Below, piece by piece: positions 1-7,168 of a stretch of 64,000 bases of DNA; the stretch's first letter is position 1; every line of letters begins with the position of its first letter. The position numbers and the translations under genes were made by a program. Where the stretch lies: positions 1 to 64,000 of IMG/VR virus record IMGVR_UViG_3300028821_000038; one strand, 5' to 3'. Source of the stretch: a virus. The notes beneath the pieces are model-generated. The model saw only the letters and a list, made by a program, of their open reading frames with translations. It searched no databases and was not told the DNA's origin.

Positions 1-12
1 AGTCAGCACATA
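1..12. repeat. 12-base inverted repeat, left arm
   Basis: AGTCAGCACATA at 1-12 is matched exactly, in inverted orientation, by TATGTGCTGACT at 741-752. The two arms enclose the minus-strand membrane-protein gene at 124-705. A second shared element, TTTTCGTCCTT, is a direct repeat at 61-71 and 731-741. The left arm touches the window edge, so the repeat may be longer. It could mark boundaries of an inserted cassette or be a repeated control site; the sequence alone does not decide. Confidence 0.45.
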
Positions 13-123
13 TCTTTCTTGTCATGTTTATCTACCAGCTTTTTTTTAAAAAGTTCACCCTTTTCGTCCTTGAGAAAAATGGGGGCTAGAGAAGAAAACG
101 GGGGCCTCCTACCCCCTCCCTTT

Positions 124-705
124 TTAGACATACCTATAATATTTCATATAGACGTATGTCCCATATCCTGCCTGCCACACGGCAAACAGGATAAACAACC
201 ATACAACCTCCCGAGGAGTGGCCCCCAGGGCTGTAGTGAGCCCTGCTGTTGCCACGCCTAAAATATTGGCGCGACTTTCTAGGACATTTTGCCTAGAGGC
301 CACGGACTCTATTACCCTTTTAGGGTAGTATGCGCTCATCAACCCTCGGTACTTGTTGTGAGTAAGCTTGGCGAGCAGGCCATATGGTATAGTGCCCACC
401 AGGAGCACCGTTGCAAACTCGATGTCCCCCAGCAGGATATTAGAGACCGTTATCCCCCCTATAAAGAGGATATCGTATAGAAGTATGGCTTTTACGGCCC
501 CCCTGAATGATATTTTTTTCGTAAGGAATGGTAGCAACTCTACCATTCCCGCGCTACATACCATCGCCGCTGAAATAGCAGCAATGGCGAGCTGCCCGTT
601 GAATTTACTTGACATGGCGCCAAACACGCCCCATGCCAAGGATATCCAAAAAGACACCGCGAGGTCTGCCCACACAAACCTCTTCATAATCTCTTTTTTC
701 TTCAT
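124..705 (-). CDS. Multi-pass membrane protein, unknown function
   Basis: A 193-residue protein starting MKKKEIMKRF and dominated by hydrophobic stretches, about five predicted membrane helices, with short polar loops and a positively charged loop around residues 125-135. The ATG at 705 follows an AAGGAAAAGA ribosome-binding site. I do not recognise a family. The gene and its neighbour at 841-1221 are visibly more GC-rich than the rest of the window, which suggests a different origin. A virus-encoded membrane protein at the edge of an accessory block could act in lysis, superinfection exclusion or transport, but nothing in the sequence selects one of these. Confidence 0.7.
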   Translation of the reverse strand: MKKKEIMKRFVWADLAVSFWISLAWGVFGAMSSKFNGQLAIAAISAAMVCSAGMVELLPFLTKKISFRGAVKAILLYDILFIGGITVSNILLGDIEFATVLLVGTIPYGLLAKLTHNKYRGLMSAYYPKRVIESVASRQNVLESRANILGVATAGLTTALGATPREVVWLFILFAVWQAGYGTYVYMKYYRYV

Positions 706-745
706 TTTCTTTTCCTTTTTATAGTTTGTTTTTTCGTCCTTATGT

Positions 746-763
746 GCTGACTGAAATGTCAGC
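746..763. promoter_or_regulatory. Perfect hairpin in the 706-840 intergenic gap
   Basis: GCTGAC and GTCAGC are a perfect 6-base inverted repeat around a 6-base loop, overlapping the right arm of the 12-base inverted repeat (741-752). It lies upstream of the minus-strand gene at 124-705. There is no T-run directly after it on either strand, so an operator or RNA structure is as likely as a terminator. Confidence 0.3.
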
Positions 764-791
764 CAACACCCGCTTAATAAGGATAACTATA

Positions 792-832
792 TCAAAAAAA
801 AAGAAAAACTTTTTATAGAGGCTACCGCCCCT
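792..832 (-). terminator. Rho-independent terminator after the 841-1221 gene
   Basis: On the minus strand, just after the stop of the gene at 841-1221, AGGGGC and GCCTCT can pair (one G-U) around a GGTA loop at 817-832. This is followed by a long T-rich tract in the minus-strand transcript (792-815). The position and hairpin plus U-tract layout fit an intrinsic terminator. Confidence 0.55.
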
Positions 833-840
833 TCAACTAA

Positions 841-1221
841 TTAATAGTTTCGGAACGAGTAGCCACCGCGGAATTTTCTCTCATCTGCAATGAGAGTCAC
901 CACGGCGTAGGTGCTTTCATCTTGGGCCACCACTACCCTGACTCCGTTGAGATCCACAGCTACCTTTTTATAGGCTTGACCGTGTTTCCCTTGGAGAAGC
1001 CGGATTCCCTGGATAATACCACGGGTCACCGTCTCGTTAACTTTCCCACCGAAGCGCTCATAGAGACGCTTGGTAGAGTGGTTTGTCCAGATAACTGAAC
1101 GCCCCACCCGTTCTTTCAGTTTTTCGGTAAAAAACTTACTCAACTTTTGGGTTTGGGTCTTAAAAGCCGAATCAGGCACTTTATCCAAGGCTGCCTGCCC
1201 ACCTTGCGGGGAATTACGCAT
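841..1221 (-). CDS. Small protein resembling DUF4258/RNase-toxin folds, uncertain
   Basis: A 126-residue protein. Its C-terminal half has a pattern reminiscent of DUF4258-like or BECR-type small proteins: NHSTKRLYERFG (about residues 47-58), then a helix, then beta strands ending VVAQDESTYAVVTLI. The N-terminal 40 residues are helical and basic. The ATG at 1221 has only a weak upstream GGGG. Composition is more GC-rich than the structural genes, as for the neighbour at 124-705. A terminator follows it. The fold assignment is a weak resemblance; the safe call is a hypothetical accessory protein. Confidence 0.55.
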   Translation of the reverse strand: MRNSPQGGQAALDKVPDSAFKTQTQKLSKFFTEKLKERVGRSVIWTNHSTKRLYERFGGKVNETVTRGIIQGIRLLQGKHGQAYKKVAVDLNGVRVVVAQDESTYAVVTLIADERKFRGGYSFRNY

Positions 1222-1251
1222 AAGCTACCCCGCGTTTAGCTGAAGTGCTGT

Positions 1252-1275
1252 TTAGCCTACTGTAACGCAGGCTAA
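1252..1275. promoter_or_regulatory. Inverted repeat between divergent genes
   Basis: TTAGCCT and AGGCTAA form a perfect 7-base inverted repeat around a 10-base loop, between the minus-strand start at 1221 and the plus-strand promoter near 1332. There is no T-tract beside it, so a protein-binding operator or a leader-RNA hairpin is more likely than a terminator. Confidence 0.3.
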
Positions 1276-1331
1276 GAATCACTCCAACTTCATAAATATC
1301 TATCAGAATTTTTGCAAAAAGTTCAATTAGA

Positions 1332-1337
1332 TATAAT
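1332..1337 (+). promoter_or_regulatory. TATAAT promoter for the 1367 gene
   Basis: TATAAT within GATATAATATG, 30 bases before the ATG at 1367. It belongs to the GRTAYAATAT set seen at 2103, 7130, 25303, 27846, 39237, 48699 and 49993. No TTGACA-like -35 box is present; the upstream sequence is T/A-rich. Confidence 0.6.
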
Positions 1338-1366
1338 ATGAAATAACCTCGATAAAAGGATAAAAA

Positions 1367-2059
1367 ATGAGGCCATATGTGCTTTTGAATAATGGATATA
1401 CAGGAGAGCTTAAGAGTGATATAAATTACTATAGCCTTGTAGATATATCTCAAAAAATGGGACTAAAAAGAAGTAGAGCATCTAAGTTTGTAAGTATACT
1501 TGGGGCGTCCAATCCTATTGAGAAAAAATACGGCTCCCTAAAAGAAGAGTTTTTAGATAAAAATATGCTGGTGGCTGTGGGTAAAAAATCTGATTATAAT
1601 GGAAAGTGGGTAGTGTCGGCAGATGTTGCAAGGTTGTTTGTCTCATATACAACAGGGGTGCCTCTTGATGTTAAAGAGGCTGTTTTGAATGAGATATCAA
1701 GGGATGAGGAATATTTCGAGAAGAATAACCGTGGGCTCTTTGATGCTATAGAGGAAGAAGATAAGAAGAAAAACAACCTTACTGTAAATATTGGGGTTCT
1801 GGGAACTATTCCTTTGGAGAAGTGGGTGCTTTCTGTGTTGAGAAGATACAAAGAGGCTTATCGTAATGAGATTATGGATATTATCGAACTATCAAATAAG
1901 GCTGATTTAGAAAAGGCAAAAGCTATGGGACTCATTGAAATAAAAACCGAATCGCTTCCAACGATAGGAGGGATAGAGGAGCTTCCTGTGGAGTATATTA
2001 CTCCGATAGGGCAGGTTATATACGAACAAAGGATACTAAAGAGATATCAAATGGTTTGA
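1367..2059 (+). CDS. Hypothetical protein with possible N-terminal helix-turn-helix
   Basis: A 230-residue protein with its own promoter and a good ribosome-binding site (AAAGGAT before ATG at 1367). Residues about 22-45 (YSLVDISQKMGLKRSRASKF) look like a helix-turn-helix, followed by a segment recalling KilA-N/ORF6N-type phage regulators (WVVSADVARLFVSY, about residues 82-95). A charged linker near 120-135 precedes a helical C-terminal half. It sits just upstream of the SNF2 helicase but has a separate promoter. A DNA-binding regulatory role is plausible but unproven. Confidence 0.6.
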   Translation: MRPYVLLNNGYTGELKSDINYYSLVDISQKMGLKRSRASKFVSILGASNPIEKKYGSLKEEFLDKNMLVAVGKKSDYNGKWVVSADVARLFVSYTTGVPLDVKEAVLNEISRDEEYFEKNNRGLFDAIEEEDKKKNNLTVNIGVLGTIPLEKWVLSVLRRYKEAYRNEIMDIIELSNKADLEKAKAMGLIEIKTESLPTIGGIEELPVEYITPIGQVIYEQRILKRYQMV

Positions 2060-2102
2060 TGTCTCCACTCCTTAAAGGAAGTGTTTTTTGGTCGGTTAAT
2101 GG

Positions 2103-2126
2103 TATAATATCCTAAAAACAGGATAT
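2103..2126 (+). promoter_or_regulatory. Promoter with embedded anti-SD hairpin before the helicase
   Basis: The -10 box TATAAT lies at 2103-2108. ATATCCT (2107-2113) pairs perfectly with AGGATAT (2120-2126) around the loop AAAAAC, which hides the AGGA ribosome-binding site of the helicase. A transcript started from this promoter would begin near 2115, inside the loop, and so lack the pairing arm. Read-through RNA from the 1367 gene would carry the full hairpin. Confidence 0.6.
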
Positions 2127-2130
2127 GACT

Positions 2131-4299
2131 ATGGGACTCAAGAAGGATGTTAAGCCAAGAGAACATCAAGAACAGGCTGTTAAAAGGCTATTGCGCTCTG
2201 ATGGTAGTTTAATACTCGCTCATGATGTTGGAACTGGTAAGACCTTAACTTCCATTATGGGTTTTGAGGCTCTTCGAAAAAAAGGAAAAGCCAAAAGAGC
2301 CCTTGTTGTTGTGCCAGCCTCTCTGAAGAGAAATTTTGTAGAGGATGGTGTCAAGAAATTTACGACTGATTCACATCTGGTGCTAGGTAATAAACAAGAG
2401 GCTGCTCATGGAGGAAAAAATGTTAAAAGTATAGATGAGGTTACCCCCCAGACAGCTGCTACTTATAATGTGGTATCGTATGATATGTTCAAGAAAGATC
2501 CAGAAAAATATCTGGATAGAACAAAGGCTGACACTGTTATATACGACGAACTTCATCGTGCGAAAAATGAAACCTCCAAAATTACCGATGTCATCAAAAA
2601 GGTAAGAGGCAAGCATAGAAACTTTATAGGTCTTACGGGCTCTGTGGTAAGCAATTCCCCAGCAGATCTGGTGCCTCTTGTTGATGCCATGACGGATGGA
2701 AAACACTACCTAGGAAACAAGGATAGTTTTGAGTCAAGATTTTTAGATGTTGATTCTAATGGGAGGAAGACCATAAAGAATCTTCCAGTGCTCAAAACAC
2801 TTGCAGGAAAGTATATAGATTTTGTAGATAGAGATGATTTGAAAAATGCAAAGCCTCCAGCGCGAGAATATCATGAACATGATGTGGTGATGAGTCCTCT
2901 TCAGGGGGATTTATACAGATATGCAATTGAGCAACTTGATCCTATTACAAAAGCAAAACTGAAGGTTGGTATCGGAAAGCTGTCAAACTCTGATATAAAA
3001 AAGATTGGCAATAAAATGATGGGGATGCGTCAAATATCTAATGCTCCGCATACGGCTGTATCAAAAATGTCACTTGAGGAGTCGTACAAAAACTCTCCAA
3101 AAGTAAAAAAACTTATCCAGAATGTAAAAGATCATCTTAGTAAAACCAAAGATGGGCAGGTAATAATAGGCACACAGTTTATAAATGGCGGAGTGGATAT
3201 CTTGTCTCACGCCCTAAAAAAAGAGAAAATTCCGTTTGGTGTGTTTATTGGAAAAGGAAATAAGGGAGTTAGTGAAAAAACAAGAAATAAGGCTGTTGAC
3301 GACTATAATGCTGGGAAAAACAAAGTAATTATCCTTACTGCTGCAGGTGGTGAAGGCATCAACCTTCCTAATACTACTGAGGTTCATCTTCTTGATGGGC
3401 ACTTTAACCCTGAAGCTATTAGTCAGCTGGAAGCCAGGGGAATAAGAGCAGGAGGCCTGGCACACAGAGCAGAGAAGGATAGAAAAGTTAAAATACACAA
3501 ATATCGCTCCGTGCAAGATTTGAGGTTATCCAATGTGGCCTCCAATTTATATATGATGGCCAACCCTATCTCTTTGATAGGGCGCGTACTCGACGAAGGG
3601 CCTGCTCTTGTTAATCCTTTGGACAGGGGAATTTCTGCGGATAAGTGGGTGTATGATGTCTCGGATATGAAAGCAAAAAATAACAGGGAGCTGAAGCGCT
3701 CTCTAAGAAAGACCGCAGCACAGCTTATTACTCCAGAGAATAAAATTATGGAGGAATATTACAATAGATTTGGTGATGATATTACTGATGTTGTTGGCAC
3801 AGACAAATATATAAACCAAGACGAGGAACATAAATATATCGACAGACTGAGAGACAGCTATCGAAAAATTGTAAACTCAAAGAGCTATAACAATATTGGT
3901 GCAAAAAAGTCTGCTCTTGCCAAAAAAAATAATCCACATAATTTTACACTGAAGGATTTTGATGATAATGGAAAATTGAAGTTGACAAGTTATTTGGATC
4001 CAAGAAAAAATCTTGCCCTATATGTTGCTCCTGCCGCACTTGGAGGTGCTGGCTACATGGCCGCAAAGAGCATCAAGAGCAAAAAACCTACATATGGACA
4101 TTATATTAGTCTTGGTCTTAGTCTTGGTCTTGGTAGTGGACTTCTTGCTTTGTCTAGATATAGATCTGATTACGGCACATTGTCAAAAGCGGAAGCTAGA
4201 AAAAAAAGCAAGCTTTCTGATGCAGATTTACTAAAAATGCTCAGGGGAGAGAATGTCTCCAAAGAAGAGATCCTAAAAACTAATTATGCTTTAAAGTAA
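2131..4299 (+). CDS. SNF2-type DEAD/DEAH helicase with C-terminal membrane hairpin
   Basis: About 722 residues. The ATG at 2131 is preferred over 2125 because the AGGA site (2120-2123) is then spaced 7 bases away. Superfamily 2 motifs are clear: Walker A VGTGKT (about residues 33-38), DELH box (139-142), LTGS (168-171), and the C-terminal GGEGINL with a Q-x-x-A-R-G-I-R motif VI (406-439), in the SNF2/RapA style. After the motor comes LRKTAAQLI, an example of the L-x-K-x-A motif shared with head proteins. The tail carries two glycine-rich hydrophobic segments (about 628-646 and 657-676), unusual for a SNF2 enzyme. It may be a capsid-carried, ejected protein acting on incoming DNA; this is inference. 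Confidence 0.85.
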   Translation: MGLKKDVKPREHQEQAVKRLLRSDGSLILAHDVGTGKTLTSIMGFEALRKKGKAKRALVVVPASLKRNFVEDGVKKFTTDSHLVLGNKQEAAHGGKNVKSIDEVTPQTAATYNVVSYDMFKKDPEKYLDRTKADTVIYDELHRAKNETSKITDVIKKVRGKHRNFIGLTGSVVSNSPADLVPLVDAMTDGKHYLGNKDSFESRFLDVDSNGRKTIKNLPVLKTLAGKYIDFVDRDDLKNAKPPAREYHEHDVVMSPLQGDLYRYAIEQLDPITKAKLKVGIGKLSNSDIKKIGNKMMGMRQISNAPHTAVSKMSLEESYKNSPKVKKLIQNVKDHLSKTKDGQVIIGTQFINGGVDILSHALKKEKIPFGVFIGKGNKGVSEKTRNKAVDDYNAGKNKVIILTAAGGEGINLPNTTEVHLLDGHFNPEAISQLEARGIRAGGLAHRAEKDRKVKIHKYRSVQDLRLSNVASNLYMMANPISLIGRVLDEGPALVNPLDRGISADKWVYDVSDMKAKNNRELKRSLRKTAAQLITPENKIMEEYYNRFGDDITDVVGTDKYINQDEEHKYIDRLRDSYRKIVNSKSYNNIGAKKSALAKKNNPHNFTLKDFDDNGKLKLTSYLDPRKNLALYVAPAALGGAGYMAAKSIKSKKPTYGHYISLGLSLGLGSGLLALSRYRSDYGTLSKAEARKKSKLSDADLLKMLRGENVSKEEILKTNYALK

Positions 4300-4313
4300 A
4301 ATATAATGAAGAG

Positions 4314-4397
4314 TGGTACCCCCGCCCGGATTCGAACCGGGACGCCAAGTGGCAGTGAATTTTAAGTCCACGGTGTCTACCATTTCACCACAGGGGC
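4314..4397 (-). tRNA. tRNA-Leu (anticodon UAA)
   Basis: The reverse strand folds as a type II tRNA of 84 bases. The acceptor stem GCCCCTG pairs with CGGGGGT (G-U at the top), the anticodon stem GTGGA/TTCAC holds the loop CTTAAAA with anticodon TAA, there is a long variable arm (TGCCACTTGGC), and the T arm holds GTTCGAATC. Discriminator A and an encoded CCA end at 4314. UUA is a frequent codon in AT-rich phage genes, which is the usual rationale for carrying this tRNA. Confidence 0.93.
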
Positions 4398-4434
4398 ATA
4401 GGCGGCCACGAAGGATATTATCGCGGCCAATGGT

Positions 4435-4821
4435 TTAATTTTGACGAGGTGGATTCTCCACCATATCAAGGGTTTTTATAAGAGAATCATACCAGAAGGG
4501 ATGAAATCCTAGAATATGTGCTCCCTCTACAGTATCAATACTGATTAGTGGTACATCCTTTTTTTTAAACCCTGAAACAAATCGACCTTTTTTGATTGTG
4601 TCTCTGGTGTTTGGCTTTATCTTGGCCTTTTTCCAGTCTGGTCTCTTTGTTTTTTTATTGTTTTTTACGGATATATTTTTCATGAGTTCCATTATGGACT
4701 CTTTTATATCCTTGATATCATCCTCACTTAAGATGGAGACAGACCGATAGTGGCAGTCATCCTCTATCATGAGGTGATACCTTTTACCTATTTCCAGCAT
4801 CCCAAATACCCCGTGAGCCAC
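4435..4821 (-). CDS. Hypothetical basic protein
   Basis: A lysine-rich 128-residue protein if it starts at the GTG at 4821. An ATG at 4800 (MLEIGKRYHL) is an alternative, and neither has a strong ribosome-binding site. The reading frame stays open upstream of 4821 for about 30 more codons without an ATG. There is an acidic helix around residues 33-48, then a basic middle (KKTKRPDWKKAKIK) and a hydrophobic C-terminal third. No family is recognised. It is the last protein gene of the minus-strand block that begins with the endolysin. Confidence 0.55.
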   Translation of the reverse strand: MAHGVFGMLEIGKRYHLMIEDDCHYRSVSILSEDDIKDIKESIMELMKNISVKNNKKTKRPDWKKAKIKPNTRDTIKKGRFVSGFKKKDVPLISIDTVEGAHILGFHPFWYDSLIKTLDMVENPPRQN

Positions 4822-4922
4822 CAGGGGACGGACCCCTGATGCCGAGAAGACATCCCCAATTGTTACTGAGAGTATATTGGGACAATCCTCGGCCTCTATT
4901 AGCCCTTTTATCTACTGCTTGT

Positions 4923-5243
4923 TCATTGTATTGCAACAATATTGGGGTATACAGAGAATACAGGGATGCGAAAACCGGTATACTGAATAATCACCTTGCT
5001 CCCAATTTTTTGGGAGAGTTTACCATAAAGGTCGCTGGAGTTAAACTTCAGAAATCTCCAATCGTCTTTATTAGTAAAGACTCCCTTGTCGGTGAACACA
5101 AGGTACTGGTCGGATACCCTCTCTGTCTTGGTAACGGTTACCCTTTGGGCATCCATCAGTATATAGCCGATCCCTGTATATGTAATAGCAGCAAGTACAA
5201 CTATTACCAGCATCCAGAGGGCTCCCTTTTTAATCTTGGTCAT
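4923..5243 (-). CDS. DUF1523-like membrane-anchored protein
   Basis: A 106-residue protein with one N-terminal membrane helix (about residues 8-30) and a periplasmic-type beta-rich domain. The run VFTDKGVFTNKDDWRFLKFN followed by SSDLYGKL resembles the DUF1523 family, small membrane-anchored proteins of unknown function found in bacteria and phages. The ATG at 5243 follows AGGAGGTCAAAAAAG and overlaps the end of the gene at 5230-5448. It is co-transcribed with a secreted binding protein and an endolysin, so a role at the cell envelope is likely. Confidence 0.65.
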   Translation of the reverse strand: MTKIKKGALWMLVIVVLAAITYTGIGYILMDAQRVTVTKTERVSDQYLVFTDKGVFTNKDDWRFLKFNSSDLYGKLSQKIGSKVIIQYTGFRIPVFSVYPNIVAIQ

Positions 5244-5448
5244 CTTTTTTGACCTCCTCGATGACCCCCTGCTGAATTAGATATTTGATGATATCCTCAG
5301 CGTCTCCGGTAAACTCTCCCACTCTATATGTGGTCTTGTTAGAGATTTTTTGCTCTATGGAGCCTACTGCCTGTACAACCTTGCCGGCTGCATTATCGAG
5401 TTTGTTCCCTATGTTTTCAAAGAATCCCATCTTTTCGAAAATATCCAT
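5230..5448 (-). CDS. Small amphipathic hypothetical protein
   Basis: A 72-residue protein starting MDIFEKMGFFENIG, with a GGAGGAGAAAA ribosome-binding site directly before ATG 5448. An amphipathic N-terminal helix is followed by a coiled stretch and an acidic C-terminus (EEVKKDDQD). It overlaps the DUF1523-like gene by 14 bases and follows the TAXI-like gene by 16 bases. Residues 43-65 (RVGEFTGDAEDIIKYLIQQG) look like a small globular unit. No function can be assigned. Confidence 0.6.
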   Translation of the reverse strand: MDIFEKMGFFENIGNKLDNAAGKVVQAVGSIEQKISNKTTYRVGEFTGDAEDIIKYLIQQGVIEEVKKDDQD

Positions 5449-5464
5449 TTTTTTTCTCCTCCGT

Positions 5465-6247
5465 TCAGTGGTCTAAACTCAGAACCGCTTCTGCGATTCT
5501 GTCTTTTGTTTTATCATCAACATCCCTGGAGACATATACATTTGCCGTTGTGCAAATAGTATCTACCTTTCCTCCAAAGAAATGATCGAACACCTTAACA
5601 GTTTCAAAGGTGTAGATAGGTTCACCTTTAAATTTGTCGTTGAGATCCCAATCTTTGATGTCTCTAATTGTTAGCCCCGCATCCTCTATCTGCTTAAAAA
5701 CCCTAGAGTTTATTCTGGGCTTGGTGACAATTATTGCGGCATCAAACACCCCTGATTTTACTTTCGCAAGGGCCATGTTGCCGCCATTGTAGTAGGTGTC
5801 GGCTTTGCTAAAGCCGTTTTCCAGCATGGTCATATATTCCCATGTTACTTGGCTACCGCTTCCGTTTTTTCCGATGTCTACTTTGATCCCCTCTCTCTGG
5901 AGGTCTCCATCATCCTTTATCTTCCCGTCTTTTTTTGTTACGAGAAAGACGCACTCTTTGTAAAGTGTGCCTATCGGCTCTATTTTATTTTCTGCTTCTG
6001 GATGCTTTTTGGTGTAATATCTATATGCATCCGCTTGGGCTAGAGCCACTTGAGCTTCTCCCTTTAGCAGTCTGTCGAAATTTTGCACAGAACCATTGCT
6101 TGGCTCAACAGTACTGTTTTTTACTTTATAACCTATTTTTATACCATACTTATAGTATGACCCTTTGCGGGTTCCAGTAGTAATGACTACACCTTGAGCC
6201 ATAAGAATGGCGCTAAATATCGAAATAAGTATAATTTTTTTTATCAT
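5465..6247 (-). CDS. TAXI-family TRAP-type solute-binding protein (secreted)
   Basis: About 260 residues. The start is set at ATG 6247 because AGGAGGAAAAA precedes it and the protein then opens with a clean signal peptide (MIKKIILISIFSAILMAQG). The mature part follows the TAXI periplasmic-binding pattern: ITTGTRKGSYYKYG at the N-terminus (phosphate/glutamate-binding-like loop), SVQNFDRLLKGEAQVALAQAD, and a GSGSQVTWEYM segment near the middle. Cellular TAXI proteins deliver carboxylic or amino acids to TRAP transporters. A phage copy beside a DUF1523-like protein is unusual; it could feed the infected cell or block a surface component. Confidence 0.75.
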   Translation of the reverse strand: MIKKIILISIFSAILMAQGVVITTGTRKGSYYKYGIKIGYKVKNSTVEPSNGSVQNFDRLLKGEAQVALAQADAYRYYTKKHPEAENKIEPIGTLYKECVFLVTKKDGKIKDDGDLQREGIKVDIGKNGSGSQVTWEYMTMLENGFSKADTYYNGGNMALAKVKSGVFDAAIIVTKPRINSRVFKQIEDAGLTIRDIKDWDLNDKFKGEPIYTFETVKVFDHFFGGKVDTICTTANVYVSRDVDDKTKDRIAEAVLSLDH

Positions 6248-6372
6248 TTTTTCCTCCTGTATTTTGTTAGGCCGCATAATTTACGGCACAGCATTCCTGC
6301 AGCCCTACTTATCTATCTTATACTTTCCTCCTTTCTATAGTTTAATCTCATTGATTTGTTTCAACATAGATA

Positions 6373-7095
6373 TTAAACCTCTGTTACTATCTCATTGGGG
6401 CTATTCATAATCGGTATTTGATATATTGGCTTTGTGCCATCAGGAATCCTGAAATCCTTAAATACTGATACAGGATATTTTGCAATCGTGACAGCATTGT
6501 TTTGATTGCCGCCGAGACCATAAATGAATTTCTTATCCCGAGATATCCCGACCACTATAGTTACATGCCCGCCGCCTTTTCTCTTTTTAACAGCAACTGC
6601 ACCGTAGGCCGGCGAACTGACAGATCTTCCCCAGTTTAACCAATCTAATGCTCTATACGGGTATTTCGATAGTTGAAATCCTGCTTTTTTCATTACAAAT
6701 CCAACAAAGCTGCCACACCATGGAATATCGTCTTTTGCCCATGGTATACCAACAGTATCGTGGTACTGTTCAACTCTTGGATTTGATCTTCTTTTGCCAG
6801 GGGCTTCTTTTACCCCAAGCTCCTCTATTGCAATCTTGACCCAGCTAGGCATCTTGTTGTTTGGTGCGATTACACTCTCTTTTTTAATGAACAGTTCGGC
6901 CATTCTTTTATTGTCTATATTTTTGATTGCTTCAATAGTCAATGGGCCTATAATTCCATCTGTTGAAATATTTTGACCCATATCAACCAAGACTCTTTGG
7001 AGTTTTTTAGCAGTATCCTTGTCATTGTTTTGGATTATAGTCTCCACCCATACTCTGGTTAGTGGATTCTTTAGATTTTCGGTAGGAGCACTCAT
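6373..7095 (-). CDS. Endolysin, CHAP-type with N-terminal PG-binding-like region
   Basis: A 240-residue protein; ATG 7095 follows AAGGATATTT and is preferred to the upstream in-frame ATG at 7134. Residues about 15-75 (LQRVLVDMGQ, DGIIGPLTIEAIKNID) resemble a peptidoglycan-binding/N-acetylmuramidase-associated domain. The C-terminal CHAP domain, of the TIGR02594 type, shows the catalytic Cys in DIPWCGSF (about 127), His in GGGHVTIVVG (about 177) and Asn in GLGGNQNN (about 197). It should cut peptide cross-links of the host wall at lysis. It leads the minus-strand block and is divergent from the structural operon. Confidence 0.9.
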   Translation of the reverse strand: MSAPTENLKNPLTRVWVETIIQNNDKDTAKKLQRVLVDMGQNISTDGIIGPLTIEAIKNIDNKRMAELFIKKESVIAPNNKMPSWVKIAIEELGVKEAPGKRRSNPRVEQYHDTVGIPWAKDDIPWCGSFVGFVMKKAGFQLSKYPYRALDWLNWGRSVSSPAYGAVAVKKRKGGGHVTIVVGISRDKKFIYGLGGNQNNAVTIAKYPVSVFKDFRIPDGTKPIYQIPIMNSPNEIVTEV

Positions 7096-7103
7096 AAATA
7101 TCC

Positions 7104-7125
7104 TTCTTGTTAATTTAAACAAGAA
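7104..7125. promoter_or_regulatory. Perfect 8-base inverted repeat between endolysin and structural operon
   Basis: TTCTTGTT (7104-7111) and AACAAGAA (7118-7125) pair perfectly around AATTTA. In the endolysin mRNA the second arm runs into its AAGGAT ribosome-binding site. On the other side lies the -10 box of the structural operon (7130). It may be an operator between divergent promoters or a translation-control hairpin for the endolysin. Confidence 0.45.
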
Positions 7126-7129
7126 ATGA

Positions 7130-7135
7130 TACAAT
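7130..7135 (+). promoter_or_regulatory. TACAAT promoter of the tail operon
   Basis: TACAAT inside GATACAATATT, 34 bases before the ATG at 7169, which opens a continuous run of structural genes to about 25300. It matches the GRTAYAATAT promoter set. No -35 hexamer is seen. Confidence 0.55.
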
Positions 7136-7168
7136 ATTAAAACTTAATTCCACTTAAAGGATAAAATC

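Noticed and set aside
1214-1453. 79-codon minus-strand frame across the divergent promoter region
   Set aside because: It covers the 1332 promoter and the start of the plus-strand gene and has no ribosome-binding site.
4111-4140. Short tandem repeat AGTCTTGGTCTT in the helicase gene
   Set aside because: Only two units, multiple of three, within a Gly/Leu/Ser membrane segment; simple coding repeat is the easier explanation than phase variation.
6244-6294. 16-residue leader peptide frame (MLCRKLCGLTKYRRKK) overlapping the TAXI start
   Set aside because: AGGA precedes it and it ends with an ATGA overlap, so coupling is conceivable, but nothing else supports expression.
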